From Desulfofustis limnaeus (lineage in GTDB: Bacteria; Desulfobacterota; Desulfobulbia; Desulfobulbales; Desulfocapsaceae), in contig NZ_AP025516.1 of the NCBI RefSeq assembly GCF_023169885.1, positions 1,116,001 through 1,180,000 on the forward strand: a DNA stretch of 64,000 nt, read 5' to 3'. Made by a program: the position numbers and the translations under genes. The number at the start of each line of letters is the position of its first letter. The first letter of the stretch is position 1. Below, one piece after another: positions 8,138 through 17,283 of this stretch. The notes below the pieces were generated by a model that saw nothing but the letters and a program-made list of their open reading frames with translations, searched no databases and was not told the DNA's origin.

Positions 8138-9325
8138 CTAACGGGATGAGCTGGTGTCGATATCAAGCCCCAGGGCTGCCGCCCGTTCCTTCCACAGCCG
8201 ACGGGCCAGGACCCGCATGTCTTCGACCTTGTCCAACTCGTCGGTGATTTCCGCGCCGATCAGTGTCTCGACCAAGTCCTCGAGCGTCACCAAGCCCTCG
8301 GTTCCCCCATACTCGTTGACCACGATGGCGATATGCTGCCGCTGTTCGAGCAGGGCGTCGAACAGCAGGGAAAGCGGCATGGTGTTGGGGACGACGGGGA
8401 TGGATCGTTTCAGCGAGGCCAGGGAGTCTCCCCCCTGTCCCTGGGAATTTTTGAGCAATACATCGTCTCGCAGCACAAAGCCGGTGATATCGTCGATGGT
8501 TTCCTTGTAGACGGGGATGCGCGAGAACTGGATGTTGTGCAGGAAGCCGATGGCCTCTTGCAGCGGTAGTTTTTCCGACAGGGTGGCCAGCACGGTGCGC
8601 GGCGTCATCACGTCTTCGGCCTTCAGGACGTTGAACCGGAAGAGGTTCTGGATGATCCGTGACTCCCTGTCGTTGAGGTGGCCCGCTTGCTCGCCGATAC
8701 GGGTCATGGCCAGAAGCTCGTCACGACTGAAGATGTGGACCTTGGCGTCGCGCGCGATGAGCTTGGTCAGTCGTTCGGATACCCAGACCAGCGGATAGAG
8801 CAGGGTGATGATCAGACGGACGAAGAGGCTCATGGGGCCGACCAGTTTCATCCAGTACACGGCGCCGATGGTTTTGGGCACGATCTCCGAGAGGTAGAGG
8901 ATCAGCAACGTCATTATCGCGGAAAACAGGCCGAACCAGGTGCTGCCGAAGACCACCGAGGCCTTGGCGCCGGCACCGATGGCCCCGGCGGTGTGGGCAA
9001 CGGTGTTGAGGGTCAGAATGGCGGCCAGGGAGCGATCGATGTCGTCTTGCTTCAACCGCTTCAGGAGTTTGGCCCGCTTCGGGTGTTTGGACTTTTCGTT
9101 CTCGATGAAGGATGGTGTGATGCTCAGCAGCACCGCTTCGGCGATGGAACAGAGAAACGAGACGGCCAACGCCACAAACACGTAGAAAACGAGCAGAAAA
9201 CGATCGGCGGAGGTGGCGTGGCCGGCTGACGATCCGGGATCGGTGGCGGCCAGGGCCAGTGTTGCCGGCAAGAGCAGGCATCCCGCCAGCAGAGGAAACG
9301 ACGCCTTGACAAGGGTTCTGGGCAT
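8138..9325 (-). CDS. CNNM/CBS-pair transporter-like protein (CorC/HlyC family)
   Basis: A 395-residue inner-membrane protein. After a signal-like hydrophobic N-terminus comes a second hydrophobic stretch (LLVFYVFVALAVSFLCSIAEAVLLS, about 43-67). The rest of the CNNM transmembrane domain runs to about residue 190 with the conserved NTVAHTAGAIGAGA and LSEIVPKT motifs. Two CBS domains follow at about 225-345 (EDVMTPRTVLATLSEKLPL; IVVNEYGGTEGLVTLEDLVETLIG). The CorC_HlyC C-terminal domain of longer family members is missing; the protein ends about 40 residues after the second CBS domain. CNNM proteins are linked to magnesium or cobalt efflux, with the CBS pair sensing nucleotide. The neighbours do not narrow the substrate. 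Confidence 0.9.
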   Translation of the reverse strand: MPRTLVKASFPLLAGCLLLPATLALAATDPGSSAGHATSADRFLLVFYVFVALAVSFLCSIAEAVLLSITPSFIENEKSKHPKRAKLLKRLKQDDIDRSLAAILTLNTVAHTAGAIGAGAKASVVFGSTWFGLFSAIMTLLILYLSEIVPKTIGAVYWMKLVGPMSLFVRLIITLLYPLVWVSERLTKLIARDAKVHIFSRDELLAMTRIGEQAGHLNDRESRIIQNLFRFNVLKAEDVMTPRTVLATLSEKLPLQEAIGFLHNIQFSRIPVYKETIDDITGFVLRDDVLLKNSQGQGGDSLASLKRSIPVVPNTMPLSLLFDALLEQRQHIAIVVNEYGGTEGLVTLEDLVETLIGAEITDELDKVEDMRVLARRLWKERAAALGLDIDTSSSR

Positions 9326-9397
9326 GGGATCAGTGTGCCTCGCCGGCGGAGCGGCCGTGTGCTCGGCAGCCGTTGCGGCTGGCTGAAGGTTGGGAGG

Positions 9398-9718
9398 CTA
9401 TTTGCTGGTCAGCCAGGCGTAGATGTCGGCCACGTCCTGATCGGAGATCTTTTCCGCCGCGTAGGTGGGCATGATCGGAGAGCCGGCGTCTCTGACGGTG
9501 GCCAGGAACTGTCGGTAGCTCATGTCCAGCGGGCGGACTTCCGGCGCCTTGCCGTTGTCGCCGTTGGTTCCGTGGCAGGCAAAGCAGTTGTGCATGGTGT
9601 ACCAACGCTGTCCTTGAGCGGCATCTCCGGACGGAGTCGAACAGCCGCTCAGCAGAGCGAACAGAGCAGTCGCCAGGAAGACGGCGGGAAGATAACGGGT
9701 GACCGGTGTCGACAACAT
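9398..9718 (-). CDS. Class I c-type cytochrome lipoprotein
   Basis: A 106-residue protein with a signal sequence ending in the lipobox LSGC (Cys26), so it is probably a lipid-anchored periplasmic protein. A single haem-binding motif CFACH lies about residue 45-50. The C-terminal SPIMPTY supplies a likely axial Met ligand, followed by the ISDQDVADIYAWL helix of small class I cytochromes. It would carry one electron at a time in the periplasm. The ATG at 9718 has a GAGGAG ribosome site seven bases upstream; the in-frame TTG at 9736 is less likely. It follows the PBP4-type gene on the same strand after about 130 bases and ends 72 bases before the CNNM gene. Confidence 0.85.
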   Translation of the reverse strand: MLSTPVTRYLPAVFLATALFALLSGCSTPSGDAAQGQRWYTMHNCFACHGTNGDNGKAPEVRPLDMSYRQFLATVRDAGSPIMPTYAAEKISDQDVADIYAWLTSK

Positions 9719-9846
9719 CTGTTTTCTCCTCGGCAAGGGACTTTGTCTGCGGATCAGCTCCGGCTTTGTTGATTGTTTTTGCTAACGTAGCTGATACGGT
9801 GTCGATCTGCAAGGCTTTGTTGAATGCTGACCGTCGGGCCTGCCGC

Positions 9847-11136
9847 TCACCGCGGACCAGGCGCACTATGGGCGGAGATGGCCGACAGGGCCGGGGTCTT
9901 GGCGTCACGGTGATGGCGGTGGAGCAGATCGAGCAGTTGACGCCGGGTGTTGTGCGTCTGGTTGAGCAGGATGACAAAGGGGTCGAACCGGTCAGCCGTA
10001 GTGAAGTATCCGGCGTAGCAGTAGATATGCCGCATGGTCCCGGATTTGAGGGGGATGCCCTGCACGGTTGAAAGCAGCGCGGCATGCGGCTTGAACGCCT
10101 CCAGCAGGTTGATCATGAACGACGCGGTCACCCGGTTGCGCCGGGACAGCCCGGACCCTTCAACCATCAGGAATTGGTCGGCGGGCAGGCGGTGGCGGCG
10201 GACGAGGACCTCTTCGGCGGCGGCCATGCCTTTCTGCCAAGTGGCCGGGTGACCATGGAGTCGGGCACCGGAGGCGAGGAAGAGTTGGTTGGCGATGAAA
10301 TTGCTGGAGTGCTTCAGGCAGGCCCGGATCACCTGGGCGACGGTTTTTGGGCTCTCATGCCTGAACAGCAGCCGATCCTCGGTGCCGGCTGGACCCATCT
10401 CGATGGCCCCGGTGACGGCGATGCCGTGCAGGGGAAGTACGGCCTGAAACAGCTCGCCCGTATAGCGCAAGGGATTGCTCAAACCGGCAGCGGCGGCAAA
10501 ACTATCGACGTTGACCCGGTGCTGGCCGGCCGGCAACTGGGCGCCGATATCCCGTGCCAGCGGCAGTAGCGGCAATTGCGGCTCCGGGCTGGTGAGCTTT
10601 CCCGTCTGCGCGTCTTTGAGCAGGGGCAAGGCGTTGAAGTTGACGGCCAGCGCGCCGTTTGGGGCATCGTAGGGATTGGCCGAGCGTTCGCTACCGTCGA
10701 CGAGGGACTCGAGGGCGAAAGAGGAATCGTCGAGAACCACTCCGGTGATTCGGCGCAGGCCCCGTTCATGCAGGGCGGTGGCGATCTGGTGCACCCGTTC
10801 GGAGGTGAGAAAAGGGTCGCCGTAGCCTCTGATGCAGAGCTTGCCGTTCGGACGCAGCAAGAGGTCGGTGGGAAACCGGTAGTCGGGGCCGAGCATCTCC
10901 AGGGCGATCAGGGCGGTGGCGATCTTGATGGTCGAGGCCGGCACGAACGGTTCGTCGCTGCGGGAGCGGAGGAGCGGACGACCGTTGGCGGTGACGAGCA
11001 GAGCGCCGCTGCTGATCAACTGCTCGATGGCCGGGTCGAGCAGCTGCCCGTTCTCCCCGGCGCCGGCTGCTCCTGGTCGGACGAGCAGGAGCAGGCAGAG
11101 CAGCAGGAGCAGATAGGAGCGAGCCGGCGAGCGCAT
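9847..11136 (-). CDS. dacB: D-Ala-D-Ala carboxypeptidase/endopeptidase, PBP4 (S13) type
   Basis: A 429-residue penicillin-binding protein with a signal peptide (about residues 1-25). The three active-site motifs of the class are present: SxxK as STIK at 68-71, SxN as SSN in KHSSNFIAN (near 285-290), and the KTG-equivalent KSGTM near 370. The characteristic insertion between the first and second motifs is present. The protein would trim or cleave peptidoglycan peptides in the periplasm. Ser replacing Thr in the KTG box occurs in family members. The TrpB2 gene lies upstream on the same strand after nine bases, so the two may be co-transcribed although their functions are unrelated. Confidence 0.9.
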   Translation of the reverse strand: MRSPARSYLLLLLCLLLLVRPGAAGAGENGQLLDPAIEQLISSGALLVTANGRPLLRSRSDEPFVPASTIKIATALIALEMLGPDYRFPTDLLLRPNGKLCIRGYGDPFLTSERVHQIATALHERGLRRITGVVLDDSSFALESLVDGSERSANPYDAPNGALAVNFNALPLLKDAQTGKLTSPEPQLPLLPLARDIGAQLPAGQHRVNVDSFAAAAGLSNPLRYTGELFQAVLPLHGIAVTGAIEMGPAGTEDRLLFRHESPKTVAQVIRACLKHSSNFIANQLFLASGARLHGHPATWQKGMAAAEEVLVRRHRLPADQFLMVEGSGLSRRNRVTASFMINLLEAFKPHAALLSTVQGIPLKSGTMRHIYCYAGYFTTADRFDPFVILLNQTHNTRRQLLDLLHRHHRDAKTPALSAISAHSAPGPR

Positions 11137-11145
11137 GAGCGGGGT

Positions 11146-12486
11146 TCAGACCGTGGGGAGCGTGGCCAGCGAGGCGGCGATCTCCTCCTCCGGGTAGTCG
11201 TAATCGTGCAGTTCTCCGGCGAAATACCGGTCATAGGCGGCCATGTCGATGAGGCCGTGGCCGGAGAGGTTGAACAGGATGGTCTGGGGCTTGTCCGGCT
11301 CGCGCATGGCCTCGATAATGGCCCCGCGAATGGCGTGGCAGGTCTCCGGGGCGGGAATGATGCCCTCGGTTCGAGCGAACAGGACGCCGGCTTCGAAACA
11401 CTCGAGCTGATGGAGCCGCATCGGCTCGACGATCTTGTCGCGGATCAGGGCCGAGACGATGGGCGCCATACCGTGGTAGCGTAGCCCCCCGGCATGGATT
11501 CCCGGCGGAATGAAATCATGCCCCAGGGTATGCATGTAAAGCAGCGGCGTCGTCTGGGCGGTGTCGCCGAAATCGTAGGCCAGCGCCCCGGCGGTCATGG
11601 AGGGGCAGGAGGCCGGTTCGGTGCCGACGAAACGGATCTTTTTGCCGTCCAGATAGTCAGGGACGAAGGGTACGGCCAGGCCGGCGAAGTTTGAGCCGCC
11701 GCCGCAGCAGCCGATGACCACGTCCGGGAACTCGCCGGCGATCTTCATCTGCTTCTTGGCCTCCAGGCCGATGATCGACTGGTGCAGCACCACGTGGTTG
11801 AGCACCGAGCCCAGCGCATATTTGGTGTCCTCCCGGCTGGCCGCATCTTCCAGCGCCTCGGAGATGGCCATGCCGAGGGAGCCGGGCGTATCCGGGAACT
11901 TGGCCCGGATGGCCCGCCCGGAGTTGGTTTCCGAGCTGGGGCTGGCGATCACTTTGGCGCCAAAGGTCTGCATGACCGACTTGCGATACGGCTTCTGCTC
12001 GAACGAGACGCGGACCATATAGACAACGCACTCCAGGCCAAAGGTGTTGGTGGCCAGGGACAGGGCGCTGCCCCATTGGCCGGCGCCGGTCTCGGTGGTC
12101 AGCCGCTTGACGCCTTCGCGCTTGTTGTAATAGGCCTGGGCCACGGCCGAGTTGGGCTTGTGGGAGCCGACCGGGGAGACGCTTTCGTTCTTGAAGAAGA
12201 TCTTTGCCTTGGTGCCGAGCGCTTGTTCCAGCTTCGTGGCCCGGACCAGCGGCGACGGCCGCCAGATCTTCAGGACTTCGGAAACCGGTTCGGGAATATC
12301 GATGAAACGCTGGTCGGACATTTCCTGCTCCAGCAGGCCCATGGGGAAGACGGCGGCCAGTTTTTCCGGCCCCATCGGCTGCTTGGTCTCAGGGTCGAGC
12401 GGGGGACGAAGGCCACCGGGCAGATCGGAAACCACGTTGTACCACTGAGTAGGCATCTCATCGTCACGCAGAACGATTTTTTTCAT
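11146..12486 (-). CDS. trpB2: Tryptophan synthase beta-like enzyme, TrpB2 type
   Basis: A 446-residue PLP enzyme. The Schiff-base Lys lies in GSHKPNSA (near residue 112), the phosphate-binding glycines in [11 protein letters not shown], and a Ser near the C-terminus in LSGHGLIDM. The longer N-terminus ([22 protein letters not shown]) and missing TrpA-contact features place it in the TrpB2 branch rather than TrpB1. TrpB2 makes tryptophan from indole and serine, possibly in indole salvage. No trpA or other trp gene is present in the window. Two consecutive ATGs (12489, 12486) follow a GGAG; spacing favours the second. The gene follows the radical SAM gene on the same strand. Confidence 0.9.
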   Translation of the reverse strand: MKKIVLRDDEMPTQWYNVVSDLPGGLRPPLDPETKQPMGPEKLAAVFPMGLLEQEMSDQRFIDIPEPVSEVLKIWRPSPLVRATKLEQALGTKAKIFFKNESVSPVGSHKPNSAVAQAYYNKREGVKRLTTETGAGQWGSALSLATNTFGLECVVYMVRVSFEQKPYRKSVMQTFGAKVIASPSSETNSGRAIRAKFPDTPGSLGMAISEALEDAASREDTKYALGSVLNHVVLHQSIIGLEAKKQMKIAGEFPDVVIGCCGGGSNFAGLAVPFVPDYLDGKKIRFVGTEPASCPSMTAGALAYDFGDTAQTTPLLYMHTLGHDFIPPGIHAGGLRYHGMAPIVSALIRDKIVEPMRLHQLECFEAGVLFARTEGIIPAPETCHAIRGAIIEAMREPDKPQTILFNLSGHGLIDMAAYDRYFAGELHDYDYPEEEIAASLATLPTV

Positions 12487-12596
12487 CATCCGTCTCCTTG
12501 TCTGATTCTTACTGCTCCGGCAGGTCCGGGCATGGGGATGCGGCCGGGTCGGCCATCCCCTGTTTACCACGCTCGTTGCATGTCGGGCAACAACGA

Positions 12597-15125
12597 TCAG
12601 GGATCGAGCGGCTGCCAGGCCGTTTTTAGAACCCTGCTGCACAGCAGCGAATGGGGCTCGCGCTGCAGCACCTGGGCCAGCAGCTCCAGCGGCTTGCAGC
12701 CTGGTTGCCCGCTGTGATAGGCGATCACCGCCGTGACCGTCTGCCGGTCGATGATGGCCAGTTCGTGGACCAGCGGCCGCAGATCGAGCCGGGAGGTCTT
12801 GTTTTTGCGGCTGCGGTCGATGTCAAACCGCTCCGCAACCAGAAAGGCCTCGATCAGGCCGGAGTCACGCTCTTCAAGGGGAAAGGGCAGATCGATGCGG
12901 TAGCTGCAAGCGATCGATTGCGGCAGCCTGCCCCGGTACGGGCGGATGGCGGTCACGCGGACCCCCGGCGGCAGGGATTGGTTCAGCCGCTCTATCCAGG
13001 AGTCGCTCTCGTTGATTGGGTCGCGGTGTTCCAGCAGCAGAAACTCGCAGAGGCTCTCGGTGCCGACGGGCAGAGCCGGGCCGAAGGAGAGTTTCGGGGT
13101 GGGGTTGAAACCTTGGGAGAAAAGGGGCGTCAGGCCGGCCCGGCGGATTGAACGGACCATCGCCTGCATGAACTCCAGGTGTCCGAGAAAACAGATGGGA
13201 CCGATTCGCTCATAGGTGATGAAGGAGAGCTGGCCGCGGCTCGGAGCCGCCTCGGTACGGGGCGCGGCGGGGGTCGTGCCGGGTGGCGGGACCTGGCGGT
13301 GCGGATCCTGCACCAGCGGGCGGATCGTCTTGAAATCGCACAGGCCACATTTCTGGCAGCCGTGATAGCGGCAGTCCGGCGTGTAGAGCTGCTGTTCGGC
13401 GGCCTGCCGTTCCCGTTTGAGGAATTCCGGATCGACCCCGGTATCCAGGTGGTGCCAGGGGAGCACCTCATCGAGGGATCGTCGACGCAGATAAGCGTCG
13501 AGGTCAATGCCACAGCGGTTGGCAGCGGCCAGCCACCGTTCCAGGTTGAAGTAGTCGCTCCAGCTGTCGAGGCGGGCCCCGTCGCGCCAGGCACCAATGA
13601 GCAACTCGGTGAGACGGCGGTCGCCGCGGGAAAAGACGCCTTCCAGGTAGCTCTGCTCAGGGGTGTGGTATTTCACGTGCACGCCGCTGCGGTCTAAGGC
13701 GGCCCGCAGCCGACCGATCCGTTCTCGGCTCTGCTCGATGCTCAGTTGCGGTTCCCATTGAAACGGGGTGTGCGGTTTGGGGATGAAGGTGCCGACGCTG
13801 ACGTTGACCCGGCGCCGGCCGCGCTGACTCACCTTGCCGGCCCGCCCGGTCTTTCTGGCCAGCTCGGCGATGGCATCGATGTCCTCCAGCGTCTCACCGG
13901 GCAGGCCGATCATGAAGTAGAGCTTGATCAGGTTCCAGCCGAGGGCGAAGGCGTTTTCCACCGATGCGAGCAGATCCTCTTCGGTGATCCCCTTGTTGAT
14001 CGCCCGGCGCAGCCGTTCACTGCCGGCCTCCGGGGCCAGGGTGAAACCGGTCTTGCGCACCCGCTTGATCTGCTCCATCAGGTCGGCCCCCAGCGTGCCC
14101 ACCCGCATCGACGGCATGGACAGTGACACCCGCTGTTCGGCGAACCGATTCATCAACCGCGGCAGCAGCTGGGGCAGGCAGCTGTAGTCGCCGGTCGACA
14201 GGGAGAGCAGGGCGATTTCGTCGAACCCGGAACGGGCGATACCCTCCTCGGCCAGGGCGCAGATCTGCTCGACGCTGCGTTCCCGTACCGGGCGGTAGGT
14301 GATGCCGGCCTGGCAGAAACGGCAGCCGCGGGTGCAGCCCCGGGCGATCTCGACGCCGAGTCGGTCGTGCACGATTTTGGCGTTGGGTACCAGCGGGTGC
14401 GTCAGGTGGTCGAGTCGGTCCAGATCGGGCAGGACCCGGCGCCGAACGCGCTCGGCTTTGCCCGGTTGGACCTCGATCGCCATCAGGCGGCCAGCTTCGT
14501 CGTAGCGTGGTTGATAGTGATGCGGCAGATAGACGCCCGGGATGTCGGCCAGCGCTTCGACCAGGTCCCGGCGCGCGGTTCCGGCCCGCTTGTGGTGGCG
14601 GACCAGGTCGCTGATGGCGAAGATCGCCTCCTCCCCGTCGCCGAGCAGGATGGCGTCAAACAATTCGGCCACCGGTTCGGCATTGAAGGCGCAGGCGCCG
14701 CCGCCGATAACCAGCGGCTGATCGTCGACGCGGTCGGCGGCACGGAAGGGCAGGCCGGCCAGATCGAGGATGGTCAGGATATTGGTGTAACAGAGTTCAT
14801 GGGGCAGGGTGATGCCGAGTAGATCGAACGATCCCAGCGGTCTTCCGGACTCCAGAGCGGTCAGCGGTCGGTGCTGCGCCCGCAGCAGCTCCTCGGCGTC
14901 GGGGGCCGGGCAGTAGCTCCGTTCCGCCTGGACCTGGGGATGACTGTTGAGCAGGTGGTAGAGGATGTGCAGTCCCTGGTGGGACATGCCGATCTCGTAC
15001 AGATCGGGGAAAACGAGCGCCCAGTGGAGGAGATCATCGCCGGTGTGCGGCGTTATACTGTGGTACTCGCAGCCCAGGTAACGGCCCGGGCGGCTGACAA
15101 AGGGCAGAATAGCGGTATCGGTCAT
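12597..15125 (-). CDS. B12-binding-type radical SAM protein fused to DUF2344 (TIGR03960/TIGR03936)
   Basis: An 842-residue two-part protein. Residues about 1-230 resemble a cobalamin-binding-like N-terminal region ([36 protein letters not shown]). Residues about 255-500 hold the radical SAM core with the 4Fe-4S motif CTRGCRFC. After a Cys-rich linker ([14 protein letters not shown]), residues about 625-842 are the DUF2344 (TIGR03936) domain beginning [21 protein letters not shown]. Family members often sit beside RNase G or ribosomal L21/L27 genes and are thought to modify RNA or a ribosomal component, but the reaction is not known to me. Here it is the first gene of a leftward set and is divergent from the AMIN-domain gene. 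Confidence 0.9.
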   Translation of the reverse strand: MTDTAILPFVSRPGRYLGCEYHSITPHTGDDLLHWALVFPDLYEIGMSHQGLHILYHLLNSHPQVQAERSYCPAPDAEELLRAQHRPLTALESGRPLGSFDLLGITLPHELCYTNILTILDLAGLPFRAADRVDDQPLVIGGGACAFNAEPVAELFDAILLGDGEEAIFAISDLVRHHKRAGTARRDLVEALADIPGVYLPHHYQPRYDEAGRLMAIEVQPGKAERVRRRVLPDLDRLDHLTHPLVPNAKIVHDRLGVEIARGCTRGCRFCQAGITYRPVRERSVEQICALAEEGIARSGFDEIALLSLSTGDYSCLPQLLPRLMNRFAEQRVSLSMPSMRVGTLGADLMEQIKRVRKTGFTLAPEAGSERLRRAINKGITEEDLLASVENAFALGWNLIKLYFMIGLPGETLEDIDAIAELARKTGRAGKVSQRGRRRVNVSVGTFIPKPHTPFQWEPQLSIEQSRERIGRLRAALDRSGVHVKYHTPEQSYLEGVFSRGDRRLTELLIGAWRDGARLDSWSDYFNLERWLAAANRCGIDLDAYLRRRSLDEVLPWHHLDTGVDPEFLKRERQAAEQQLYTPDCRYHGCQKCGLCDFKTIRPLVQDPHRQVPPPGTTPAAPRTEAAPSRGQLSFITYERIGPICFLGHLEFMQAMVRSIRRAGLTPLFSQGFNPTPKLSFGPALPVGTESLCEFLLLEHRDPINESDSWIERLNQSLPPGVRVTAIRPYRGRLPQSIACSYRIDLPFPLEERDSGLIEAFLVAERFDIDRSRKNKTSRLDLRPLVHELAIIDRQTVTAVIAYHSGQPGCKPLELLAQVLQREPHSLLCSRVLKTAWQPLDP

Positions 15126-15324
15126 GGGTACAGGGGTGAATGACGGCGCGGATCGGCCGGTCGCTGCTGGTTGATGGGCGGTGGAGCATCATGCGGCTCC
15201 GGACAAAGGGGCGAGGTATCACATTTACCGAAAATGAGTTGACTTTTCAAGAACGGATAAGGTAAGGAGAAGTTTGGTTCATAAGTTTTGGAAAAATAAT
15301 GAGTTACATGATAGGTTCCAGGTC

Positions 15325-16434
15325 ATGAAACGATTTTTGGTTTCACTGGCGTTCATCTCCTCCCTGTTTCTCTGTGCTCCCGTCAGTGGTGAACCGCCCC
15401 TGCCGGAGGCCATCATCGAGTCGATAACGTATGAGAAAGACGATGATAATCGGGAAAAGATCGTTTTCAAACTAAACGGCGCTCATATTCCCAAGGTGTT
15501 CAAGATCCAGGGTGAGCGGCCGCGCGTGGTCTTCGATTTTATCGATACCCGCTATTCCGATTTGATCAACCGTATCGCCGATACGCAGGGACGGCTGATC
15601 AAGGGCGTGCGCATCGGCATCCACGACAACCCGCCAAAGACCCGGGTGGTGGTCGATCTCAAGGCGGAGGAAGAGTACCAGTTCGAACAGGATTTTCAGA
15701 TCCAGGAGAACACCCTTTCCATCACCTTTTATCCGAGCGGCTCCGACGAACAGGAACCGATGGGGCCGGAGCCTGCCGAACCGCCCGCCAAACCGGCGCA
15801 GGCCGCCGCGTTGTCGGCCCCGGACGGACCACAACCGCCGGATGAGCAGCCGCCGTTGCCACCGGGTCCTCCTGCCGAAGAGGAACCGGACCAGCCGGTC
15901 GCCGCGGCCCCAGCCGTCGAGGCTGCCGAAGACCAACCGGCCGCCCCGGTGGCAAGCACACCGGCGCTGCCGGCCGCTGCGGCCGAACCTGCCAAAGATC
16001 TTGAGGAATTGCTTGCCGACGCCGGATCTCAGCCCAAGGCCGTGGTCGATCCGATCTTGAGCGATGTGTCGTTCAACCGGACGGAGGACAACACCGAGAT
16101 GGTGCTCTTCAAGCTCAACGATTTCTATCCACCCATCGTGTTCGCCATCGAGAAGGGGACCCCCCGGGTAGTCTGTGACTTCCTCGACACCAAGCTCGAC
16201 CGGGCGGTGCGTCCGATGATCGGTGCCAATGGGGAATTTGTCAGCAGGATCAGGGTGGCGCGGCACGACAACCCGGAGAAGGTTCGGGTGGTCCTCGACC
16301 TGGTTCCCAACCGCAATTACGATCTGCAGCAGGTCTTCTTCAAGGAAGACAATCTCTTTATTATCGTCATCAACGAATTCGAGCACGAGCCGGCGGCGGC
16401 ACCGGCGGCGGTGGACGTGCCGGTCACCCGTTGA
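15325..16434 (+). CDS. Secreted protein with two AMIN domains
   Basis: A 369-residue protein with a clear signal peptide (KRFLVSLAFISSLFLCAPVSG). Two related AMIN domains lie at about 25-135 and 240-355. Each carries the same pattern: an R/E-N-x-E-K/M-V-x-F-K-L start, PRVVFDFIDT or PRVVCDFLDT, then RIGIHDNPPKTRVVVDL or RVARHDNPEKVRVVLDL. A ~100-residue linker rich in Pro, Ala and Glu separates them. AMIN domains bind peptidoglycan and localise amidases or secretin complexes; no catalytic domain follows here. The ATG at 15325 starts the signal peptide directly but has a poor ribosome site. A TTG at 15274 behind a good AAGGAG is an alternative that would add 17 residues. Confidence 0.85.
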   Translation: MKRFLVSLAFISSLFLCAPVSGEPPLPEAIIESITYEKDDDNREKIVFKLNGAHIPKVFKIQGERPRVVFDFIDTRYSDLINRIADTQGRLIKGVRIGIHDNPPKTRVVVDLKAEEEYQFEQDFQIQENTLSITFYPSGSDEQEPMGPEPAEPPAKPAQAAALSAPDGPQPPDEQPPLPPGPPAEEEPDQPVAAAPAVEAAEDQPAAPVASTPALPAAAAEPAKDLEELLADAGSQPKAVVDPILSDVSFNRTEDNTEMVLFKLNDFYPPIVFAIEKGTPRVVCDFLDTKLDRAVRPMIGANGEFVSRIRVARHDNPEKVRVVLDLVPNRNYDLQQVFFKEDNLFIIVINEFEHEPAAAPAAVDVPVTR

Positions 16435-16440
16435 CCGGGG

Positions 16441-17283
16441 CTACGGGCTCAACTGACGGAGATACCCGGCCGGCGCGCGCAGCTTGAAATCGCTCGCCTG
16501 CAGGCTGGCCGGTTGCACGTCGGAGAAGGTGATCCTCGCATCTGCCCAGAAGGAGAGACCGGCCACGGTAACCTGCAGCGGCTGCAGGCACGGTCCGATC
16601 GGTTGCCAGTCGGCGTAAGTGACCCGGGCGTGCATCTCCCCGTCCTCGCCGACGACGATCCGTTCGACCACCCCACCGCCGTCCGGTTCCAACAGGAGGT
16701 GTTCCACCGGGAACGACGGTTCTTTGTCGGTCACCAGGGAGAACCAGACTCCTCGGCCGCTTCTGTCGTCATTGACCGCTTCGATGCGCACCCCGCCTCC
16801 GATGGGACGGCCGGTCAGTCGGTCGAACCAGGGGCCGACCAGCATCGGCAGCGGCAACTGGTGTCGCAGCGCGTAGGAGCGCAGACTGCCGGAGTAGAAG
16901 GTGCGCCTGGGGATGTGCAGGACCTGGTAGTCGATGCCGTTGGAAGCAACCGCCAGCAAGGGTTGCCCGAGCGGATTGGCGACGGTGAGGCGGAGCGAGG
17001 AAGGCCGCTGGATCTGGTAATAGCCGGCCAACGAGACCGAGTCCAGGCTGGTTTCCCAATGCAAAACCATATCGCCGTCGAAGCCATCGCCGCACCGTCG
17101 CCCCTGTTCGCGCTGCTGTTCATAGACGGCGACCAGGTGTTGATGGCGCTGTTCGTCCACCGGTTCCGTCCACGGTGGCCGGGCACAGCCGGTCAGCACC
17201 AGGACCCACAGCAGGGTGGCAACGGACGGCAGAAAAGGAAGCGACTTAGCGCGGTTCGAGATTCTCGAGTTTGTTGGTGACAT
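16441..17283 (-). CDS. LolB-like outer-membrane lipoprotein
   Basis: A 280-residue protein with a lipoprotein signal ending in LTGC (near residue 33). The mature part is a single beta-rich domain: FDGDMVLHWETSLDSVSLAGYYQIQRPSSLRL followed by strands that fit the LolA/LolB or DUF4292-type convex fold. Members of this group sit in the outer membrane and bind lipid or lipoprotein acyl chains, but sequence alone does not show whether this one inserts lipoproteins. Its start overlaps the 3' end of the TPR lipoprotein gene by 38 bases, so the two are translationally linked. It is the last gene of the long leftward operon. Confidence is good for a LolB-fold lipoprotein and low for exact function. 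Confidence 0.65.
   Translation of the reverse strand: MSPTNSRISNRAKSLPFLPSVATLLWVLVLTGCARPPWTEPVDEQRHQHLVAVYEQQREQGRRCGDGFDGDMVLHWETSLDSVSLAGYYQIQRPSSLRLTVANPLGQPLLAVASNGIDYQVLHIPRRTFYSGSLRSYALRHQLPLPMLVGPWFDRLTGRPIGGGVRIEAVNDDRSGRGVWFSLVTDKEPSFPVEHLLLEPDGGGVVERIVVGEDGEMHARVTYADWQPIGPCLQPLQVTVAGLSFWADARITFSDVQPASLQASDFKLRAPAGYLRQLSP

Noticed and set aside
7867-8166. Overlapping short frames on both strands upstream of the DUF2231 gene
   Set aside because: Translations are rich in Arg, Pro and Ser without motifs, as expected for non-coding GC-rich sequence; one overlaps the certain CNNM gene.
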